A DNA stretch of 64,000 nucleotides from Oxalobacter sp. (GTDB lineage Bacteria > Pseudomonadota > Gammaproteobacteria > Burkholderiales > Burkholderiaceae_D). Position numbers and translations under genes: made by a program. The first letter of the stretch is position 1. Every line of letters starts with the position of its first letter. Positions 36,453 to 48,901 of this stretch are shown in pieces. The stretch is from positions 1-64,000 of the forward strand of contig QZKY01000014.1 in NCBI GenBank assembly GCA_003605115.1, in the 5' to 3' direction. The notes below the pieces were generated by a model that was not told the origin of the DNA, searched no databases, and saw only the letters and a program-made list of their open reading frames with translations.

Positions 36453-37226
36453 ATGTATAGACGCATCTTTTACCCTGACAACATCCAAGCGACCACGCCG
36501 GAAAAATTTGGTCTTGATTATGAGCGTGTCTACTTCAACAGCGAAGATGGCACGCGTTTGATTGGCTGGTTTATTCCTGCGACAACGGTTTCCAGTCCGA
36601 AAGAAGCCAAGGGCACGGTCATCCACATGCACAACTACTCGGGCAATATCTCGTCGAACTGGCACTTTGCCGGCTGGCTGCCCGACCAAGGCTATAACCT
36701 GTTCACCTTTGACTATCGCGGCTTTGGCAAATCCATGGGCACCACCGAACCCAAAGGCGTTCTGGAAGACGCGGTTGCCGCCATCACTTATCTGCGTTCG
36801 CGCACCGATATCGACACCAGCAAAATTTGTATCTTCGGGCAAGGCCTTGGCGGTACCCTGGCCATTGCAGCAACAGTCCTCAACCCACAAGGCATACGCG
36901 CGGTTGCCGCGGAATCTACCTTTTATTCCTATTCCTCAGTGGTTGACGACCGGCGCCCCGGCGAAGGTTACGGCTACGAGAAGGACGACATCTACAGCGG
37001 CGGCCATTACGTGTCGAAACTTGCTGTTCCGCTGCTGCTCATCCACGGCGAGCGCGATGAAATTACTTATCCCTCCCACTCCGAGCGCCTGCTGGCAGAA
37101 GCAACCTGCCCCAAGGAACTGTTATTGATTGCTCACGGACGCCACCTGGCTGCCATGACGGAGCACTATAACGGCTGGTATCAGACGCGTATTCTGGAAC
37201 TGTATGAGAATGCGCTGAAGAAGTAA
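36453..37226 (+). CDS. Alpha/beta hydrolase paralogue lacking the nucleophilic serine
   Basis: 257 residues from the ATG at 36453 (MYRRIFYPDN aligns with MYSSFYFPDR of the upstream copy; the longer frame is not conserved). Same order of motifs: IGWFIPA, HMHNYSGNIS, FDYRGFGKSMGT, IHGERDEITYPSHSE and HGRHLAAM. The elbow reads FGQGLGGT: Gly (GGC) replaces the catalytic Ser (AGC), a one-base change. Acid and His seem kept. It is thus probably not a serine hydrolase; it may bind without catalysis or pair with its neighbour. A terminator follows. Confidence 0.87.
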   Translation: MYRRIFYPDNIQATTPEKFGLDYERVYFNSEDGTRLIGWFIPATTVSSPKEAKGTVIHMHNYSGNISSNWHFAGWLPDQGYNLFTFDYRGFGKSMGTTEPKGVLEDAVAAITYLRSRTDIDTSKICIFGQGLGGTLAIAATVLNPQGIRAVAAESTFYSYSSVVDDRRPGEGYGYEKDDIYSGGHYVSKLAVPLLLIHGERDEITYPSHSERLLAEATCPKELLLIAHGRHLAAMTEHYNGWYQTRILELYENALKK

Positions 37227-37240
37227 GCCTCTTCAGGAAT

Positions 37241-37271
37241 AAAAAACCGGCACTTGTGTGCCGGTTTTTTT
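37241..37271 (+). terminator. Terminator after the hydrolase pair
   Basis: ACCGGCAC and GTGCCGGT around TTGT, flanked by AAAAAA and TTTTTTT. Symmetric, so it could work both ways. Confidence 0.9.
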
Positions 37272-37297
37272 ATGCTCAAACACAATCATCGACCCAA

Positions 37298-37438
37298 GGA
37301 AACGCTGAGAACCGTCGTGAGCGGTTGGAGGGCAAGGCGCACGGCGCGCAGGAACCGGAGTGTACTTAGACGTACATGAGGATTCCGAGCACCGCGCAAC
37401 GCAGCCATCCGACCGCACAACAGGTTGTCAGCGTTTCC
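37298..37438. repeat. 141-bp dispersed palindromic element with terminal inverted repeats
   Basis: Ends are GGAAACGCTGA (37298-37308) and TCAGCGTTTCC (37428-37438). Inside are further symmetrical blocks, with TGTAC-N6-GTACA near the centre. No reading frame uses it. The right half recurs in diverged form at 48821-48900, so it is a family rather than a one-off. It lies between two convergent terminators. Confidence 0.75.
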
Positions 37439-37441
37439 GTA

Positions 37442-37478
37442 AAAAAGAAATGCCCCTTGAATTGACATTCAAGGGGCA
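37442..37478 (-). terminator. Terminator of oxc
   Basis: TGCCCCTTGAA (37451-37461) and TTCAAGGGGCA (37468-37478), 11-bp perfect stem, 6-nt loop. Minus-strand readout continues into TTTCTTTTTT. Confidence 0.92.
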
Positions 37479-37536
37479 TCACCTGCAAGTCGGAAGCTGC
37501 CTGGTCAGACCAGTTCAGCTTCCTGTTGCGTATTGC

Positions 37537-39246
37537 TTAGGCCTTCTTCTTGCGCTCGATGTTCAAGCCAGAAATACGGCCAGACTCAACGCCTGAATCC
37601 GGATCCAGAACTGCATTGATCACGGTCGGCTTGCGGGACTTGAGCGAAGCTTCCAGAGCAGCGGTCAACTCTTCCGGGGTGGTGGCTTGTACACCAACGC
37701 CGCCGAAAGCGGTTGCCATCATGTCGTAACGAGCGCCAGGAACGAATGCGGTCGGGGACGGATCGTCGTAGCCGCCAGCATTGGGTTCGTTACCCTTGTA
37801 GATACCGCCGTTGTTCATGATGATAACGGTGATCGGCAGGTTGTAACGGCACATGGTTTCAACTTCCATGCCGGAGAAGCCGAATGCGGAGTCGCCTTCG
37901 ATCGCCACAACCGGCTCGCCGGTCGAAATCGCTGCGCCGATAGAACCACCCATACCGATACCCATGATGCCCCAGGTGCCGGAGTCAACACGCTTGCGTG
38001 GCAGGTATTGGTCGATGATCATACGGCCGTTATCCAGTGCGTTAGCACCTTCGTTCACGAGCACAACGTTCGGGTTTTTCGCCAGAACGTCACGCACAGC
38101 GCCCAGAGAATTGCGATAGTTCATCATGCCAGGAGCGGTTTGAGCCTTCAGGGTCGGTGCCAGCTTGTCCTTGCTACCTTGAACGCGTTCAGCGATACCG
38201 CCCATCCATGCTGCGTCGGCTTTTGGCATGCCTTTGAGTGCAGCGCGCAATTGACCAACAACCGAAGCGATGTCACCAACAACCGGTGCAGCGATCGGTA
38301 CGTTGCTGTCGATTTCGTTCGGCAGGATATCGACTTGGATGAATTTCTTCAGCTGGTTACCCCAGGTCGGGCCAGAGCCGTTGCCGAGCAGCCAGTTCAG
38401 ACGTGCACCGAGAATCAAGCAAACGTCGCATTCTGGCAGAACGTAGGAACGTGCCGGGCCAGCATTTTGCGGGTGGTTGTCGGACAGCAAGCCTTTTGCC
38501 ATGGACATCGGCAGGAAAGGAATGCCAGTTTCTTCAACCAGTGCCTTGATGTCAGCGTCGCACTGAGCGTAAGCAGCACCCTTGCCCAACAGGATCAGCG
38601 GCTTCTTCGCGCCCTTGAGCAGGTCAGCAGCGCGCTTGATAGCAGCTGCATCAGCAGGTTGCTTCGGCGTCGGATCAACCGGTGAAAACATCAGTTTTGC
38701 TGCGTCAGCAGCTGGCATGGTGCCGGTGAGCGCTTCATGCGACAGATCGATATAGACTGCGCCCGGACGGCCGGAAACGGCGGTACGGTATGCGCGGGCG
38801 ATAGCAACCGGGAAATCGCGGAGATTGTTCACACGGAAAGCTGCCTTAACGTGTTGACGTGCGGCCCACAGTTGATCCATTTCTTCGAAGGCACCTTGTT
38901 GCAGGTCGGTGTTACGGCGGCCAGCAGCACCGCTCATCAGAATCATCGGCCAGCCGTTGGTGGTGGCGTTCGCAGCACCAGCCAGACCGTTCAAGCAGCC
39001 AGGCGCCGGGGTGGTGATACAAACACCTGGCACGCCAGTCAGATAACCAGAAACACCTGCTGCCATAGCGGCATTCGTTTCATGACGGAAGCCAAACCAC
39101 TTTCCGCCATCTGCCTGCCAGGAACGTACCAGTGCCGTGATTGGAATGCCGGGGATGCCATACAGGTTCTTGATGCCGTTGTTCTTTAGGCTCTCAATCA
39201 TCATATAAAATGCATCAACCAATTCTACTTCTTTCTCATTACTCAT
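37537..39246 (-). CDS. oxc: Oxalyl-CoA decarboxylase
   Basis: 569 residues from the ATG at 39246 (O. formigenes enzyme: 568). ThDP-dependent; converts oxalyl-CoA to formyl-CoA and CO2. Present are Glu56 (FGFRHE), which activates ThDP, the [13 protein letters not shown]...MNN ThDP motif, Tyr in GGIYKGNE, and Ser in DSGVESGRI. Position 120, Tyr in the O. formigenes enzyme (GDYEE), is Phe here (GAFEE). SD AGAGG lies 8 nt upstream, within a small inverted repeat. Partner of frc, 18 kb away; the shared TTGAC-N4-GTCAA operator links them. Confidence 0.95.
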   Translation of the reverse strand: MSNEKEVELVDAFYMMIESLKNNGIKNLYGIPGIPITALVRSWQADGGKWFGFRHETNAAMAAGVSGYLTGVPGVCITTPAPGCLNGLAGAANATTNGWPMILMSGAAGRRNTDLQQGAFEEMDQLWAARQHVKAAFRVNNLRDFPVAIARAYRTAVSGRPGAVYIDLSHEALTGTMPAADAAKLMFSPVDPTPKQPADAAAIKRAADLLKGAKKPLILLGKGAAYAQCDADIKALVEETGIPFLPMSMAKGLLSDNHPQNAGPARSYVLPECDVCLILGARLNWLLGNGSGPTWGNQLKKFIQVDILPNEIDSNVPIAAPVVGDIASVVGQLRAALKGMPKADAAWMGGIAERVQGSKDKLAPTLKAQTAPGMMNYRNSLGAVRDVLAKNPNVVLVNEGANALDNGRMIIDQYLPRKRVDSGTWGIMGIGMGGSIGAAISTGEPVVAIEGDSAFGFSGMEVETMCRYNLPITVIIMNNGGIYKGNEPNAGGYDDPSPTAFVPGARYDMMATAFGGVGVQATTPEELTAALEASLKSRKPTVINAVLDPDSGVESGRISGLNIERKKKA

Positions 39247-39347
39247 AAGAGGGTCCTCTTCTTCGGTTATTGATGGAACGCAGGGTGCTTTTATTAATAA
39301 AATGCATAGTGCTTCGTAAGTATGCCGTATAGAACGCAAAAGCTTGG

Positions 39348-39361
39348 TTGACTTAGGTCAA
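39348..39361 (-). promoter_or_regulatory. TTGAC-N4-GTCAA operator of oxc
   Basis: Perfect palindrome (minus strand TTGACCTAAGTCAA). A -10-like CATACT (39319-39324) stands about 30 bp from its centre, as for an activator at -41.5. The same palindrome occurs twice before frc. Confidence 0.7.
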
Positions 39362-39557
39362 GTTGCCAGATTTTCGGCAATCGGAAATCAGAAAAGCCCG
39401 CTTGTTTCACCACAATCAACATTAACCCTGTCAGCCGCAATGAAGAACCAAGCGTCTTGTGTTGCCGGAAAATCTGTGTGATCTGCCCATAGTTTTTGCA
39501 CCCGTTTGAAGGCAGGTTGAGGGTTTGGCATATGAATCCATGACCGACGCCAGCAAA

Positions 39558-41108
39558 TCAGGAAACCGTACGCTTAAAATCTTTGAGTCGGAATCCCATC
39601 ACCAGCAAGGCACCAAAGTAGGCGACGCCGCAAGCAATCAGTAATACGCATACTGCACCAACGCGCTTCATCGGTGCCGATTGCAGCGCCATCCAGTCAA
39701 AAAGCCCTCCTACCCACAGGGATACTCCCGCGAGCAAAAACAAGGCGCCGCCAAGTTTGACCAGAAATAATTCCCATCCGGGCAAGGGTCTGTAAATGCC
39801 GCGTCGCCGCAAGCCCCAAAACAGAAATCCGGCATTGATGCACGCCCCCAAACCAATGGCGAGCGACAGTCCTGCGTGATCGATCAAGGGCACAAACAAG
39901 AGGTTCATCAACTGCGTCGCGATGAGCACGCCGACCGCAATTTTCACCGGGGTCTTGATATCTTGCTTCGCATAATAGCCAGGGGCGAGGATGCGCACCA
40001 GAATCAGGCCGATCAAGCCCACACCATAGGCAACCACCGCGTTGCTCGTCATCTGTACGTCATGCGCGTTGAATTTGCCGTAATGAAAGAGCACAGACGT
40101 CAGTGGTGTCGCTATCGTCAGCAGCATCACTGCTGCCGGGAGCGCCAGCATAAATGTCAGACGCAATCCCCAATCGAGCAAGGAAGAGTATTCCTCCATG
40201 TCGCCATCGGCATTCGCCTTGGAGAGGCTGGGCAGCAAAATGGTTCCCAGTGCCACGCCCAGGAGCGCCGAGGGGAATTCCATCAAGCGATCTGCGTAGG
40301 AGAGCCAGGACACGCTGCCCTGATCGAGGCGCGAGGCAATGTTCGTGTTAATCATCAGACTGATTTGCGCGACCGACACAGCAAAGGTCGCGGGGAGCAT
40401 TTGCTTCAGCACGCGTTGTACGCCTGCATCGCGGAACGGCACCAGCGGGTTGACAGTAAAACGGGGCAGCATCCCAATTTTGGCCAGCGCCGGAAGCTGT
40501 ATTCCCAATTGCAACATCCCACCGATCAAGACCGCAATCGCCAGGGCATACACTGGCTGTGCCATGCGTGGCGCCAAGAAGAGTGCCGCCACAATAAAAG
40601 ACAGGTTCAGCAACACGGGCGTAAACGCAGGTATCTTGAACTCGCGCCAGGTGTTCAGTACCCCGCCCGACAAGGCGACGAGTGACATAAACAGGATGTA
40701 CGGAAACATGACGCGCGTCATCCAGACGGCGGCGGAAAAGGCTTGCGGATCGGATTTCAATCCGGTCGCAATCGCATAGACAACCCAGGAAGCGCCCACT
40801 ATCCCCACAACGCAGGTTAGCAACAATACCCAGACCAGTGCCGAGGCAACATGGTCAATGAGCGTGCGCGCCGCCTTCTCACCTTGCTGGTTTTTGTACT
40901 CGGCCAGAATGGGGACAAAGGCTTGCGAAAATGCGCCCTCGGCAAAAAGACGGCGCAACAAGTTGGGAATGCGAAAGGCAACAAAAAACGCGTCCGTAAA
41001 AACCGAGGCGCCAAAAGCCCGCGCTATCAGGAACTCGCGGATCAGCCCCGTGATGCGCGACAACATTGTCAAACCGGAAATTGTCGCGAGCGTCTTTAGG
41101 AGGTTCAT
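39558..41108 (-). CDS. murJ: Lipid II flippase MurJ
   Basis: 516 residues, about 14 membrane helices. The N-terminus LLKTLATISGLTMLSRITGLIREFLIARAFGAS, then FRIPNLLRRLFAEGAFSQAFVP, is diagnostic. Flips the peptidoglycan precursor lipid II. Transcribed toward oxc, divergent from rplU. No strong ribosome site is visible. Confidence 0.97.
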   Translation of the reverse strand: MNLLKTLATISGLTMLSRITGLIREFLIARAFGASVFTDAFFVAFRIPNLLRRLFAEGAFSQAFVPILAEYKNQQGEKAARTLIDHVASALVWVLLLTCVVGIVGASWVVYAIATGLKSDPQAFSAAVWMTRVMFPYILFMSLVALSGGVLNTWREFKIPAFTPVLLNLSFIVAALFLAPRMAQPVYALAIAVLIGGMLQLGIQLPALAKIGMLPRFTVNPLVPFRDAGVQRVLKQMLPATFAVSVAQISLMINTNIASRLDQGSVSWLSYADRLMEFPSALLGVALGTILLPSLSKANADGDMEEYSSLLDWGLRLTFMLALPAAVMLLTIATPLTSVLFHYGKFNAHDVQMTSNAVVAYGVGLIGLILVRILAPGYYAKQDIKTPVKIAVGVLIATQLMNLLFVPLIDHAGLSLAIGLGACINAGFLFWGLRRRGIYRPLPGWELFLVKLGGALFLLAGVSLWVGGLFDWMALQSAPMKRVGAVCVLLIACGVAYFGALLVMGFRLKDFKRTVS

Positions 41109-41300
41109 GCTGCCGGATTATCGCGGATTTTTGCCAAAGGAACCACTGATTTCATCTGTGCCCAAGCTCCCACGCTCATACGTAGGCAATTTTCTCTCCT
41201 TTTGCGCTATCTCCAAGCGCTTTTTGGTATTTCAGGCAACAATCCCAGCCTCTGGCTCACATTACTTGCTTTCACCCCCATGTGGGCACCCCAGACGCTT

Positions 41301-41329
41301 TTGACTCCCTTGCCAAGTGTCTGTATAAT
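41301..41329 (+). promoter_or_regulatory. Sigma-70 promoter of rplU-rpmA
   Basis: TTGACT (41301-41306), 17-bp spacer, TATAAT (41324-41329). Nearly consensus, as expected for ribosomal genes. It lies in the 305-bp murJ-rplU gap, which holds nothing else I recognise. Confidence 0.88.
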
Positions 41330-41413
41330 TTGGGGTTTTCCCGTTTCGGGTCGCAGATTGCGAAAGGGGCGGGGAAAGAAATTTTCTTTCATTCATTTTC
41401 GATGAGGTTTCTC

Positions 41414-41725
41414 ATGTACGCGGTCATAAAAACCGGCGGCAAACAATACAAAGTTGCTGCTGGTGAAAAATTAAAAATAGAACAGATACCGGCAGACATT
41501 GGATCCGAAATCACGCTCGATCAGGTTCTCGCAGTGGGAGCCGGTGATACCATTAAATTTGGTACGCCTTTGGTTGCAGGTGCTACGGTTCAAGCTACGG
41601 TGTTGGCGCAAGGTCGCCATGACAAGGTAAAGATTTTCAAGATGCGCCGTCGCAAGCACTATCAAAAGCGTCAAGGTCATCGCCAAAACTATACCGAATT
41701 GCAAATCGTGTCGATCAACGCTTAA
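41414..41725 (+). CDS. rplU: 50S ribosomal protein L21
   Basis: 103 residues, full length. [24 protein letters not shown] at the N-terminus and [17 protein letters not shown] near the C-terminus are typical. GAGG precedes the ATG; the ATG four codons earlier gives a non-family head. First gene of rplU-rpmA-obg. Confidence 0.98.
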   Translation: MYAVIKTGGKQYKVAAGEKLKIEQIPADIGSEITLDQVLAVGAGDTIKFGTPLVAGATVQATVLAQGRHDKVKIFKMRRRKHYQKRQGHRQNYTELQIVSINA

Positions 41726-41773
41726 GCGCGATCAAACACACTTAGCGAACCCACTGGAACACAGGAGTCAGAC

Positions 41774-42031
41774 ATGGCACACAAAAAAGGCGGCGGCACT
41801 ACGCGCAACGGCCGGGATTCACAGGCAAAGCGTTTGGGCACCAAGGTTTATGGCGGTGAAGCTATCAATGCAGGCGGCATTATCGTTCGTCAACGCGGCA
41901 CCAAAATTGCAGCTGGCGAGAACGTTGGTATTGGCAAAGACCATACCTTGTTCGCGCTGATTGACGGCAAGGTAAAATTCGTCGTCAAAGGCGAAGCTGG
42001 CAAGCGTTTCGCAACCGTTGTCCCCGCATAA
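41774..42031 (+). CDS. rpmA: 50S ribosomal protein L27
   Basis: 85 residues. [22 protein letters not shown], then the conserved [27 protein letters not shown]27 reaches the peptidyl-transferase centre. AGGAG upstream. A terminator between rpmA and obg reduces transcription into obg. Confidence 0.98.
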   Translation: MAHKKGGGTTRNGRDSQAKRLGTKVYGGEAINAGGIIVRQRGTKIAAGENVGIGKDHTLFALIDGKVKFVVKGEAGKRFATVVPA

Positions 42032-42067
42032 GCATCACATTTTTTGAAGGCGCAAGCCTTTTAAGAC

Positions 42068-42105
42068 AAAAGGCTCTGCCTGAATCGGTAGAGCCTTTTT
42101 TATTT
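42068..42105 (+). terminator. Terminator after rpmA
   Basis: AAAGGCTCT (42068-42076) and AGAGCCTTT (42090-42098), inner GCC/GGT pairs, followed by TTTTATTTTT. Confidence 0.88.
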
Positions 42106-42109
42106 TTAA

Positions 42110-43264
<1,155 letters not shown>

Positions 43265-43284
43265 CGCCATTTCCCACCACTGCC

Positions 43285-44403
43285 ATGAAATCGGTTATCC
43301 AGAAAGCGAAGCGCGTCATCATCAAGGTTGGCTCGACCCTGGTGACCAACGATGGCAAAGGTCTTGATCATGCCGCCATCGCCAAATGGGCGGAGCAAAT
43401 TGCTCACTTGCGCACCCTCGGCAAGGAAGTCGTGCTCGTCAGTTCCGGCGCCATTGCGGAAGGAATGCAACGGCTGGGATTTGAAAAACGCCCTACCGGC
43501 GTCCATGAATTGCAAGCTTGCGCCGCTGTCGGTCAAATGGGGCTCGTGCAAATTTACGAAACCAGTTTTCGGGTTCATGGCATTCGCACTGCGCAAGTCT
43601 TGCTGACACACGCGGATCTCGCTGATCGCGAGCGTTATCTGAATGCGCGCTCAACGCTTTTCACGCTTTTGCAACTCGGCGTCGTGCCAATCATCAATGA
43701 AAACGACACGGTCGTGACCGATGAAATCAAGTTCGGTGACAACGACACGCTGGGCGCGCTCGTCGCCAATCTTATCGAAGCGGATGCCCTCATCATTCTC
43801 ACCGATCAACGCGGCCTGTACAGCGCAGACCCACGCAAAGACCCGAACGCGACGCTCATTCAGAATGCAAAGGCTGGCGATACGGCACTGGAAGCCATGG
43901 CGGGCGGCAGCGGCTCGAACATCGGTCGTGGCGGCATGCTCACGAAAGTGCTGGCCGCGAAACGCGCGGCGAGTTCCGGCGCACATACCGTCATTGCCTG
44001 GGGACGCGAAGAAAATGTCCTGTCTCGTCTTGCAGCGGGTGAAATCATCGGATCGCAACTCCTTGCGCAAACCGGCCACTTGACAGCCCGTAAGCAATGG
44101 ATGGCGGATCATCTGCACACGGCTGGTCGCGTTGCGCTCGACCCGGGAGCGACACGTAAAGTTTCCGAAGAAGGCAAATCGCTACTGCCGATTGGTGTGG
44201 CCGCCATCGAAGGCGAATTCGGCCGCGGCGAAGTCATTACCCTGACCGATGAAAATGGTCGGGAAATTGCGCGTGGCTTGACCAACTACTCCAGCGATGA
44301 AGCGCGACGCATCATGCGTCATCAATCCGCTGAAATCGAATCGATTCTGGGCTATGTCGGCGAAGAAGAATTGATCCATCGCGACAACATGGTCTTGCTC
44401 TAA
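43285..44403 (+). CDS. proB: Glutamate 5-kinase
   Basis: 372 residues. Kinase domain with [47 protein letters not shown], and [16 protein letters not shown]-terminal PUA domain from about residue 280. First step of proline synthesis. Starts 20 nt after obg. Its stop overlaps the end of the convergent GGDEF/EAL gene by 4 nt. Confidence 0.97.
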   Translation: MKSVIQKAKRVIIKVGSTLVTNDGKGLDHAAIAKWAEQIAHLRTLGKEVVLVSSGAIAEGMQRLGFEKRPTGVHELQACAAVGQMGLVQIYETSFRVHGIRTAQVLLTHADLADRERYLNARSTLFTLLQLGVVPIINENDTVVTDEIKFGDNDTLGALVANLIEADALIILTDQRGLYSADPRKDPNATLIQNAKAGDTALEAMAGGSGSNIGRGGMLTKVLAAKRAASSGAHTVIAWGREENVLSRLAAGEIIGSQLLAQTGHLTARKQWMADHLHTAGRVALDPGATRKVSEEGKSLLPIGVAAIEGEFGRGEVITLTDENGREIARGLTNYSSDEARRIMRHQSAEIESILGYVGEEELIHRDNMVLL

Positions 44404-47066
44404 GCTTCGCTACCACTATTTTTCGGCGGCGTTTTTTCTGCCAGATACACAGCAAAATTATCTGCGCTCATCGGCCTGGCGAAATGATATCCCTGCCCCT
44501 CGTCGCATTCATGTTCGCGTAACCACGCGACGGCCATCTCGTTTTCAACGCCCTCCGCAATGGTTTTCAGCCCCAGGCTTTTCGCCATCTGAATAATGGC
44601 GCGCACAATCGCCGCATCGTCAAAATTGGAAATAAGGTTTCGCGTAAACGAACGATCAATCTTTAATTTATTCACGGCAAATCGTTTTAAATACGACAAG
44701 CTCGAGTACCCTGTGCCGAAATCGTCAATTGAGAGACTAACGCCAAGCTGCTTGAGGCGCCTCACGGTTTCCAGCGTGCTTTCCGCATTGGTCAACAAAA
44801 TGGTTTCCGTCAATTCAAGCTCCACCCGCGCGGGATCGATCCCCGATAAATCAATGGCGCTTTTAACGGATTTTTCCAGTTCATGCCTGCGAAACTGAAC
44901 CGCCGACAAGTTGACTGCTATTTGAAAATCAGGATAGCCATTTTTCTGCCACACCGCCCCTTGCTGACAAGCCTCATGCAGCACCCATTCGCCGATCGGC
45001 ACGATCAATCCGGTATCTTCGGCCAAGGGTATAAAACGCCCCGGATCCAGCATACCGAGTTCGGGATGATTCCATCGCAACAAAGCTTCAGCACCCAGCA
45101 CGTCACCCGTATGCAAATCCACGAGCGGCTGGTAATGCAACACCAGTTCGTTACGCTCCACTGCTCGTCGCAAACGACTGCCGAGATTCAGCCATTCGTA
45201 CGCCTTCGTGTGCATGTCTTCGTCGAAAAAGCAAAATCCGTTTCGACCCATTGCCTTCGCCTGATACATAGCAATATCCGCGTTTCGCATCAGTCTGTCG
45301 AAGTCTCTTCCATCTTCCGGGTACATGGCAACACCCGCAGAGACGGAGGTCGTCAACTCGTTCCCTTCAATTTCAAATGGCTCCTGCATGGCCAGCATGA
45401 CCTGAGACAGAATTTTGTCAACGGTCTCCGCATTCTTCAGCCCGGGAATGACAATCAAAAACTCATCGCCACCTTGCCGACTGATGGTCACCTCTCTTGC
45501 CAGAGCCCCCTTGAGTCGTTTTGCAGTGGCTTTCAGCAAACCATCTCCGGCGGCATGTCCGAGAGAGTCGTTAATGCTTTTAAAATTATCCAGATCCAGT
45601 AAAAGCAACGCAACTTTCGACGCTTCATCCTCGCTGTAATCAACCGCCTGCGCAAATCGCTCTTGCGCATACAGGCGATTGGGCAACCCCGTCAGAGGAT
45701 CGTGATACGCCAGGAATTGTATTCGCGCCTCGGCCTCTTTTCTTGAAGTGACATCTTCAACACTGGAAAGAATGTAGCGTTCACCAGAACGCTCGATCAA
45801 ACTTCCAATAATCCGAACGGTAATACGCTCTCCTGTCTTCCTGATGAACTCCTTTTCACAAGGATCCATTTCGCCAGTTTCCAGCAACTTTTCCCGCTGC
45901 GCCAATTCTTGAACTTCACTCTCCTGCACGGCAATCGCTTTCGTGGAAAGCCGCGTGACTTCCTGCGTGGTATACCCCAAGATGTCAGCGAATGCCTGAT
46001 TCGCATCAATGATGTTGTCGTCCAGCGTGCACAACATCAAGCCCACAGTCGTGCTTTCAAACAGCATTCTGTTGTAACGTTCGCTGGTACGCAAAGCTTC
46101 CAGCGTCGCGGAAAGCTCTGCTGTCTTGGACTGCACTTTTCTTCTGAGCGTCCAACTCACCAGCCCCAGCGTTCCCGCCACACACAGCACAGCGAACAGC
46201 GAATACAGCATGTATTTCGCATAGCGCATTTCAGGTCGCGCACTCAAAGGAACGCCCTTCCATCGCTCATCAATGGCGTTTTGCTCTCCCTTGGAAATTT
46301 TTTCGAACCCCTGTTCTATGTACAAACGCAGGGCCTTGTCACCTTTGCGTGTCCCCCAGTGAAACTGTCCCGAATACAGCGTCGCAGTGTGTCGATACTC
46401 ACCTTCCAGATTTTTCTTGAACAAGAAATACAGCGCCGGAGGTTTTTCCATGCAAAAGACGCGAATTTCGTCACGCGCCGCCGCATCGATGATGGATTCA
46501 TAGCTCGGATATTGACGCAGATTGGTAATGCCCTGCGATTTCAGCCACGCAGTAGTGGCGCCGCCATCCTTGACGCCTATTGCAAATCCGCGCAAATCAT
46601 TCAAGCCGTGGATGCCGCTGATGGTGTTATGAAAAAAAACGACCGTTTCAAGCGGCGCGTAGGGTTTGGAAAATTCCAGCAACTTTTCCCGCTCAGGTGT
46701 TTTGAAAGCCGTATCCATGACATCGGCCTGCCCCGTATACATGGTTTGCTGCGCAAGGTGCCAATCCATCGCGTGGATGTGCACAGGCACGCCTGTTTTT
46801 TTGGACCACAATTCCCATTTGTCTTTCAGTATGCCCTGCAACACACCTTCCTTGTTGCGGAAAATATAGGGCGGGTAATTGTCGTCCATCACGACCTTGA
46901 TGACAGCAGGCCGCTCCGGTCGAAGATCAGATGAAAATTCGGGATCAATGCCAGTTTGGGCGAGAGCGCTGTGCGAAAGAGCGCTTGCCATGAACAGGCA
47001 TACCATCCCTGCACACCACTTGGTGATTGCGTTGATCGACAATGAGAAGGAATCGGAGTGAGCCAT
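44400..47066 (-). CDS. Periplasmic-sensor PAS-GGDEF-EAL protein
   Basis: 888 residues from the ATG at 47066; the alternative start at 47084 is TTG. Signal peptide, a family-3 solute-binding domain ([16 protein letters not shown]...), a membrane helix ([21 protein letters not shown], about 290), a PAS domain with PAC ([13 protein letters not shown]), GGDEF domain with an intact RQGGDEF, and EAL domain with intact [17 protein letters not shown] and KIDRSF. It should make or break cyclic-di-GMP in response to a small periplasmic ligand, probably an amino acid; the net activity is unknown. Single gene. Confidence 0.95.
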   Translation of the reverse strand: MAHSDSFSLSINAITKWCAGMVCLFMASALSHSALAQTGIDPEFSSDLRPERPAVIKVVMDDNYPPYIFRNKEGVLQGILKDKWELWSKKTGVPVHIHAMDWHLAQQTMYTGQADVMDTAFKTPEREKLLEFSKPYAPLETVVFFHNTISGIHGLNDLRGFAIGVKDGGATTAWLKSQGITNLRQYPSYESIIDAAARDEIRVFCMEKPPALYFLFKKNLEGEYRHTATLYSGQFHWGTRKGDKALRLYIEQGFEKISKGEQNAIDERWKGVPLSARPEMRYAKYMLYSLFAVLCVAGTLGLVSWTLRRKVQSKTAELSATLEALRTSERYNRMLFESTTVGLMLCTLDDNIIDANQAFADILGYTTQEVTRLSTKAIAVQESEVQELAQREKLLETGEMDPCEKEFIRKTGERITVRIIGSLIERSGERYILSSVEDVTSRKEAEARIQFLAYHDPLTGLPNRLYAQERFAQAVDYSEDEASKVALLLLDLDNFKSINDSLGHAAGDGLLKATAKRLKGALAREVTISRQGGDEFLIVIPGLKNAETVDKILSQVMLAMQEPFEIEGNELTTSVSAGVAMYPEDGRDFDRLMRNADIAMYQAKAMGRNGFCFFDEDMHTKAYEWLNLGSRLRRAVERNELVLHYQPLVDLHTGDVLGAEALLRWNHPELGMLDPGRFIPLAEDTGLIVPIGEWVLHEACQQGAVWQKNGYPDFQIAVNLSAVQFRRHELEKSVKSAIDLSGIDPARVELELTETILLTNAESTLETVRRLKQLGVSLSIDDFGTGYSSLSYLKRFAVNKLKIDRSFTRNLISNFDDAAIVRAIIQMAKSLGLKTIAEGVENEMAVAWLREHECDEGQGYHFARPMSADNFAVYLAEKTPPKNSGSEA

Positions 47067-47193
47067 GCAAACGCGATCCTGCAACAGTGGTGTTTCAGCC
47101 CATGCAGACTGGTCTGATGGAACTATAAAGGAATTGCCGCTAATTGCATCGTTGTTGCAGGTCGAATCTTCATGTCTTTGATTTTGGATAAAT

Positions 47194-48738
47194 CTAGAGC
47201 CTCATCAAGTACTCAAATGCACTCAATGATGCTTTTGCACCATCGCCCATCGCGATGATGATTTGCTTGAAATGAGAATTTGTTGCATCGCCCGCTGCAA
47301 ACACGCCTGGCACTGAGGTGCAACCGCGACTGTCCACAATAATTTCACCCCTCTCGCTTAACGCCACACTGTTTTGCAGCCAGGCAGTATTGGGTGTTAA
47401 TCCAATTTGCACAAAAACACCTTCCAGATCCAAACGCGCATCCTCGTTTGTCTGTCCATCGCTATATTTGAATCCGTTCACTTTTCCTTCGTCACCCGTG
47501 ATTTCGCGGAAGGTCGCATTTTTGACCAGCCTGACATTGGGTAATGTCAGCATTTTTTCGCGCAACACCTTGTCTGCACGCAGTTCGTCGCCACGAATCA
47601 TCACCGTGACATGTTCTACGATACCCGCCAGATCGATTGCGGCTTCAACAGCAGAATTGCCGCCTCCCACCACCGCAACGCGCTTGCCTTTGAACAGCGG
47701 CCCATCGCAATGCGGGCAATACGCAACACCTTTGCCGCGATATTCGCGTTCCCCCGGAATCGCCAACTCGCGCCAACGCGCCCCGGGTGCCAGAATCACG
47801 GTCTTTGATTTGAGCGACGCACCATTTTCAAGTTTTATTTCAATCAATTCGCCGGGCACCAGCGCAACGGCACGCTGCACATTCATGACATCGACACCCA
47901 GGCTTTTCACATTGTGTTCAAGCGTCGCCGCCAGTTTGGCACCATCGGTTTCTTTGATCGCAATCAGGTTTTCAATCGCCAGCGTATCCAGCACTTGTCC
48001 GCCGAATCGTTCGGCGATCAATCCTGTACGTATGCCTTTTCGTGCTGCATAAATCGCAGCCGATGCGCCTGCGGGTCCGCCGCCGACAATCAGCACATCG
48101 TAAGGCGCTTTTGCTGCCAAATCCTGTGCGGCACGCGCTGTTGCACCGGTATCGACTTTGGCCAGTATTTCGTCAACCGTCATGCGACCTTGCCCAAACA
48201 GTTCACCGTTCAAAAAAATGGCTGGCACGGCCATGATGCTGCGTTGCTTGACTTCTTCCTGAAACAAAGCGCCGTCGATCATCACGTTCGATATCGCCGG
48301 ATTCAGCGCCGCCATCGTGTTGAGCGCCTGCACCACTTCAGGACAGTTGTGACATGAGAGGGAAATGTAGGTTTCAAAATTCAATGGGCCTGGCAGCGCA
48401 CGAATTTGCTCGATCACTTGCGTTTCCACCTTGGGAGGATGGCCGCCGATATGCAGCAGACCCAACACCAGCGAGGTGAACTCATGCCCCATTGGAATGC
48501 CGGCAAAGCTTGCGCCCTTCCCGCCACCGGCATGTGTCAAACGAAACGACGGCGTTCGCTCCGTAACATCACGTTTTTGCGTGATGCTGATCTTGTCGGT
48601 CAACCCCGCGATGTCATTCAACATCGAAAGCATTTCGCGTGATTTTTCACCCTCGTCCACAAACACCGTAATGTCCACCGAACGCTTGAGGTTTGCGAGA
48701 TAGGTTTGGAGTTGTGCTTTTAAATTGTTATCCAGCAT
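47194..48738 (-). CDS. ahpF: Alkyl hydroperoxide reductase subunit F
   Basis: 514 residues. The N-terminal tandem thioredoxin-like domain holds CHNCPEV (redox pair). The C-terminal thioredoxin-reductase-like part has [17 protein letters not shown] (FAD), CPHCDGP (active disulfide) and [15 protein letters not shown] (NADH). Reduces AhpC. Downstream of ahpC, separated by 160 nt that carry a repeat. Confidence 0.97.
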   Translation of the reverse strand: MLDNNLKAQLQTYLANLKRSVDITVFVDEGEKSREMLSMLNDIAGLTDKISITQKRDVTERTPSFRLTHAGGGKGASFAGIPMGHEFTSLVLGLLHIGGHPPKVETQVIEQIRALPGPLNFETYISLSCHNCPEVVQALNTMAALNPAISNVMIDGALFQEEVKQRSIMAVPAIFLNGELFGQGRMTVDEILAKVDTGATARAAQDLAAKAPYDVLIVGGGPAGASAAIYAARKGIRTGLIAERFGGQVLDTLAIENLIAIKETDGAKLAATLEHNVKSLGVDVMNVQRAVALVPGELIEIKLENGASLKSKTVILAPGARWRELAIPGEREYRGKGVAYCPHCDGPLFKGKRVAVVGGGNSAVEAAIDLAGIVEHVTVMIRGDELRADKVLREKMLTLPNVRLVKNATFREITGDEGKVNGFKYSDGQTNEDARLDLEGVFVQIGLTPNTAWLQNSVALSERGEIIVDSRGCTSVPGVFAAGDATNSHFKQIIIAMGDGAKASLSAFEYLMRL

Positions 48739-48820
48739 GCGGGGCTTTCATGACGCGAAAATTTCCCGGAGCGCTCCCGGAAAAATCTTGTTTTTGTTGT
48801 AGGGAATGCCAAGAACCCCG

Positions 48821-48900
48821 CGTGTACAAAAACACACTTGAGGATTCGAAGCGCCCTGCAACGCAGCCATGCGACCACGCAGCAGGTTCGTCAGCGTTTT
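48821..48900. repeat. Diverged half-copy of the 37.3-kb palindromic element
   Basis: Shares GTGTAC...CTTGAGGATTC, GCAACGCAGCCAT, GCGACC and AGCAGGTT...GTCAGCGTTTTC with 37369-37438, by eye. The left terminal repeat is missing. Sits between ahpC and ahpF and ends at the ahpC stop codon. Confidence 0.65.
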
Positions 48901-48901
48901 C

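Noticed and set aside
37298-37438. CRISPR array
   Set aside because: No regularly spaced identical direct repeats here or elsewhere in the window; the structure is a palindrome.
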